Shown one piece after another: positions 61,793-64,000 of a DNA stretch of 64,000 bases (the stretch's first letter is position 1; every line of letters starts with the position of its first letter). A program made the position numbers and the translations under genes. A model generated the notes under the pieces. The model saw only the letters and a list, made by a program, of their open reading frames with translations. It was not told the DNA's origin and did not search any database. The stretch comes from Thermobacillus xylanilyticus. GTDB lineage: Bacteria; Bacillota; Bacilli; Paenibacillales; Paenibacillaceae. The DNA lies in contig NZ_CAJRAY010000083.1 in NCBI RefSeq assembly GCF_907165215.1, positions 87,741 through 151,740 of the forward strand, in the 5' to 3' direction.

Positions 61793-62341
61793 ATGTCCAT
61801 GAACGGGAACGGCGGGCAGATGGCGGGCATTCTGGATCCGCAGAAAGAAGCGGAACTGGTGGAGTTGTACAACCAAATGATTCGCGTTGCCTACGCGAAC
61901 GTGTACAACAAGTCCGACGCGCTCGATGTCGTCCAGGAGGCATGGGTCAAAATGCTGGCCAAGCGCGCCACGCTTCGCGAATCGGACAAGCTGGCCGCCT
62001 GGGCCAAGGTGATCACGCGCAATGTCGCGGTGAACGTGAACCGGGTAGCAGCCCGCACCCGGACATGGGATGATGCGGATCTCATGCGGGCTGCCGGAGA
62101 GCGGGCGGACCGGGCGGAAGAGCTGATGATGGAAATCTCGGAGCTGCTGGGGCAGCTCGAGCCCGCGGCGCGCACATTGTTTCTCTACAAATATTATTAC
62201 GGCCTCAAAGATCAGGAGATCGCCAACGCCATGTCGATGCCGGTCGGAACGGTGAAAGCGAAAATCCACCGGGCGCGGGAAAGACTGAAAAAAGCGCGGC
62301 TCGCGGACCTGGAGTTGAGGAGCGAAGGCCGGTCGGTTTAA
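61793..62341 (+). CDS. ECF-type RNA polymerase sigma factor
   Basis: A 182-residue sigma factor. Region 2 (YNQMIRVAYANVYNKSDALD, then VVQEAWVKMLAKR) contacts core and the -10; region 4 (YYYGLKDQEIANAMSMPVGT, then VKAKIHRARERLKKA) is a HTH for the -35. No anti-sigma gene is adjacent, so it could be controlled transcriptionally or by a distant partner. The ATG at 61793 has AAGGA about 12 bp upstream; ATG 61781 is too close. Region 3 is absent, as in ECF factors. Confidence 0.83.
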   Translation: MSMNGNGGQMAGILDPQKEAELVELYNQMIRVAYANVYNKSDALDVVQEAWVKMLAKRATLRESDKLAAWAKVITRNVAVNVNRVAARTRTWDDADLMRAAGERADRAEELMMEISELLGQLEPAARTLFLYKYYYGLKDQEIANAMSMPVGTVKAKIHRARERLKKARLADLELRSEGRSV

Positions 62342-62409
62342 ATCGGTTTTGCAATCGCATACATAAGAAAAAGGTCATTTTTGTCACGTGAGTGCAAACT
62401 TTATGACAG

Positions 62410-62445
62410 AGGATCTGACTAATTAATGTCAGATCCTTATTTATT
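62410..62445 (+). terminator. Terminator after sigma-factor gene
   Basis: AGGATCTGAC (62410-62419), TAATTAAT, GTCAGATCCT (62428-62437) then TATTTATTT. Confidence 0.8.
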
Positions 62446-62462
62446 TCTCGCCAAAGTTTAAA

Positions 62463-62498
62463 TATAATGTTATAAAAACTTACATAAGTTTTGGGGGG
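62463..62498 (+). promoter_or_regulatory. -10, hairpin and ribosome site before the chemoreceptor-like gene
   Basis: TATAAT (62463-62468) is followed at once by AAAACTT-ACAT-AAGTTTT (62475-62492), a perfect 7-bp inverted repeat, then GGGGGG (62493-62498). The repeat sits at the likely transcription start, so it may be an operator; or it may be a leader hairpin next to the ribosome site. Confidence 0.45.
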
Positions 62499-62504
62499 AT
62501 GCGG

Positions 62505-63944
62505 ATGAGCCCAATCCGACGTTGGTGGAACCGGGCGGCCATCGATCCGGATAAACCTTCGGCGTTCCGGTCCGCGGAACATGAAGAAAAAGTGTCGCAG
62601 CTGATCCATGAATCGCTGGTCATCTCCGACCGGATGCAGGCTGCCGTGGAAGAAGTCAATCTGGCGGCCCTCGAATTGTCGGAGATTGCCAACCGTTCCC
62701 GGGCGCAGGAGGAGCGGCTGCGCAACCTGGGCCGGCAGGCGGTGGACCGGATCGAAGAGACGTTCGCTGCGCTTCAGACGGTCGAGGCGCGGGCGGAGGA
62801 AATCAAGGACAACATGCTCCGCACGAGCGAACAGAGCCGGGAGGTGAGCCGGGTCGTCGTCGATGTCTGCCGGTCGCTGGTGAACACCGACGAAGTCATG
62901 AACGACCTCGGCCGCCACAACCGGACGATGGAGCAGCGGATCGACGATCTGATCACGCAGATGTCGCGCATCGGCGAGATCAACGCCTCCCTCCAGGAAA
63001 TCGCGGCGCAGACGTCGCTGCTCGCGCTTAACGCTTCGATCGAGGCGGCGCATGCGGGCGAGTACGGGCGCGGCTTCGCCGTCGTGGCGCAGGAGATCCG
63101 CAAGCTGGCGGAACAGAGTCATGAAGCGCTTCGGAGGTCCGGCGGCATCGTCGGGGAGATCGAGGAGGGCGTGCGGCAGGTCGTCTCGTCCGTCAGGGAG
63201 GAGAAAACGGCGGTGCAGCGCGGCATTTCCGAGATGACGCAGACCAAGGCGCGGATGGACGATATTTATGCCCGCATCGCCCGGCTCGATCCGATCGTAT
63301 CTTCGGCTGCGCAGGCAAGCACCGAGCAGTCCGCGCTCACGGCGGGGGTGACGACGATGCTCAAGGAAGCCGCGGACGCGATGGGGCTGACCGTGCGGAG
63401 CGTCGACGAGACGCTGGAGCTGACCGCCGAGCAGCGGAAGCAGATCGCGAAGCTGGATCGGGTGCGGGAAGATCTCGGCCGGAACTCGCGGGCGCTCTAC
63501 GCGGCGATCCAGGAAGTCGGATTGCGCCGCGAATCCGGCGCGTCCGATCTCCCGATCGAACCGATGATCGAATGGCTGGCATCGATCGCCGCGCAGCCGT
63601 CGATCCGCTCGCTGGATGAGAAGGTGCATGCGTCGACGCTGAGGGCGCTCATCGAAGCGAAGCCGGAGATCGAGGCGATCTGGTCGAACCGCGCGGACGG
63701 CTCGTTCATCTTCTCCTTCCCGGAAGCCGGGCTGCTCAACGCGCGCGGAAGGGAATGGTGGAAGCGGGCGATGGAAGGCAGCACGTACACTTCCGAAATC
63801 TACGTTTCCGCCATCACGAAACGTCCCTGTCTGACCATCTCGATGCCGATTTCGGACGGCCAGGGCAAGCCGGCCGGCGTCATCGGCATCGACATCCGGT
63901 TGGAACAGGCCGGGCAGGCGCGGCCGCGGGCGGCCGGCGGCTGA
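62505..63944 (+). CDS. Soluble methyl-accepting chemotaxis-like protein with C-terminal Cache-like domain
   Basis: A 479-residue protein without membrane helices or signal peptide. Residues 30-320 form a coiled-coil MCP signalling domain whose tip ([20 protein letters not shown]) and flanking [16 protein letters not shown] are well conserved. The C-terminal 130 residues look like a PDC/Cache-type sensor ([20 protein letters not shown], then [20 protein letters not shown]). That inverts the usual order of sensor then signal domain. It probably signals to CheA/CheW from the cytoplasm. The ATG at 62505 was chosen because GGGGGG abuts ATG 62499. Confidence 0.82.
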   Translation: MSPIRRWWNRAAIDPDKPSAFRSAEHEEKVSQLIHESLVISDRMQAAVEEVNLAALELSEIANRSRAQEERLRNLGRQAVDRIEETFAALQTVEARAEEIKDNMLRTSEQSREVSRVVVDVCRSLVNTDEVMNDLGRHNRTMEQRIDDLITQMSRIGEINASLQEIAAQTSLLALNASIEAAHAGEYGRGFAVVAQEIRKLAEQSHEALRRSGGIVGEIEEGVRQVVSSVREEKTAVQRGISEMTQTKARMDDIYARIARLDPIVSSAAQASTEQSALTAGVTTMLKEAADAMGLTVRSVDETLELTAEQRKQIAKLDRVREDLGRNSRALYAAIQEVGLRRESGASDLPIEPMIEWLASIAAQPSIRSLDEKVHASTLRALIEAKPEIEAIWSNRADGSFIFSFPEAGLLNARGREWWKRAMEGSTYTSEIYVSAITKRPCLTISMPISDGQGKPAGVIGIDIRLEQAGQARPRAAGG

Positions 63945-63976
63945 AGGCTTCAACCTGAATATCCCAGTCCGGCAGG

Positions 63977-64000
63977 CGGCTCGGTCTCCAGACCGAGCCG
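63977..64000. terminator. Terminator hairpin at window edge
   Basis: CGGCTCGGTC (63977-63986), TCCA, GACCGAGCCG (63991-64000): perfect 10-bp stem 33 bp after the stop codon. The tail is beyond the window. Confidence 0.6.

Overview
The window reads as chromosomal DNA from a GC-rich, endospore-forming Firmicute, most likely a high-GC member of the Paenibacillaceae. Support comes from sporulation genes (sda, ytxC, a YheC/YheD-type coat ATP-grasp gene), bacillithiol synthesis (bshB2 with yojF), coproheme decarboxylase hemQ, the futalosine menaquinone gene mqnC, Bacillus-type dnaB/dnaI, S-box and T-box leaders, and frequent GTG/TTG starts behind strong Shine-Dalgarno sequences. No tRNA, rRNA, prophage, IS element or Cas gene was seen.

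Layout. 1-1839: an efflux gene and a small Cys-rich protein diverge from a YcaQ-type crosslink-repair glycosylase across two LexA-box-like sites. 2027-11277: a polyol/sugar locus with an ABC transporter lacking its ATPase, two zinc polyol dehydrogenases, a mannitol-type PTS EIICB and an MtlR-type regulator broken by a frameshift. 11334-15054: a sugar nucleotidyltransferase with a glycosyltransferase-like gene, and a DHA2-type MFS pump. 15274-17751: a polar amino-acid (cystine-like) ABC transporter whose binding protein looks circularly permuted. 17824-19311: a palindrome array and a CDF metal exporter. 19542-26269: bshB2/yojF, YheC/D-like, sda, yumC, ndh, hemQ and yuiB. 26332-31200: hydrolase, second array, dnaB-dnaI and an oxidoreductase. 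31487-35671: sulfate ABC operon with a YezD-type protein. 35770-41724: yqzM, uvrC, third array, CPBP protease and ktrB. 41714-46167: LysR and sdhCAB. 46231-51764: HxlR regulator, papain-like protein, PHP phosphatase, LysR, MFS and corA. 52138-55800: S-box, metA, metI and patB. 56018-60975: fourth array, mqnC, ytxC and T-box thrS. 61049-64000: 3D-domain protein, ECF sigma factor and a soluble chemoreceptor-like protein.

Several neighbouring sets form pathways. The S-box operon converts homoserine through O-acetylhomoserine and cystathionine to homocysteine, and is supplied by the sulfate importer and perhaps by the cystine-like importer. sdhCAB, ndh and mqnC belong to the menaquinone respiratory chain. 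Regulatory sites fit their genes: LexA-like boxes at the crosslink glycosylase, a Rex-like box at ndh, DnaA-box-like sequences at sda, and a Thr-type T-box at thrS.

The most unusual signal is a set of four unlinked intergenic arrays of short palindromes (17824-18357, 27251-27424, 38192-38470, 56018-56193). They belong to two sequence families, yet all repeat with a period of 50-52 bp, and the first is exactly 51 bp over 11 copies. The hairpin arms show compensatory changes. I know of no described element that matches this architecture.
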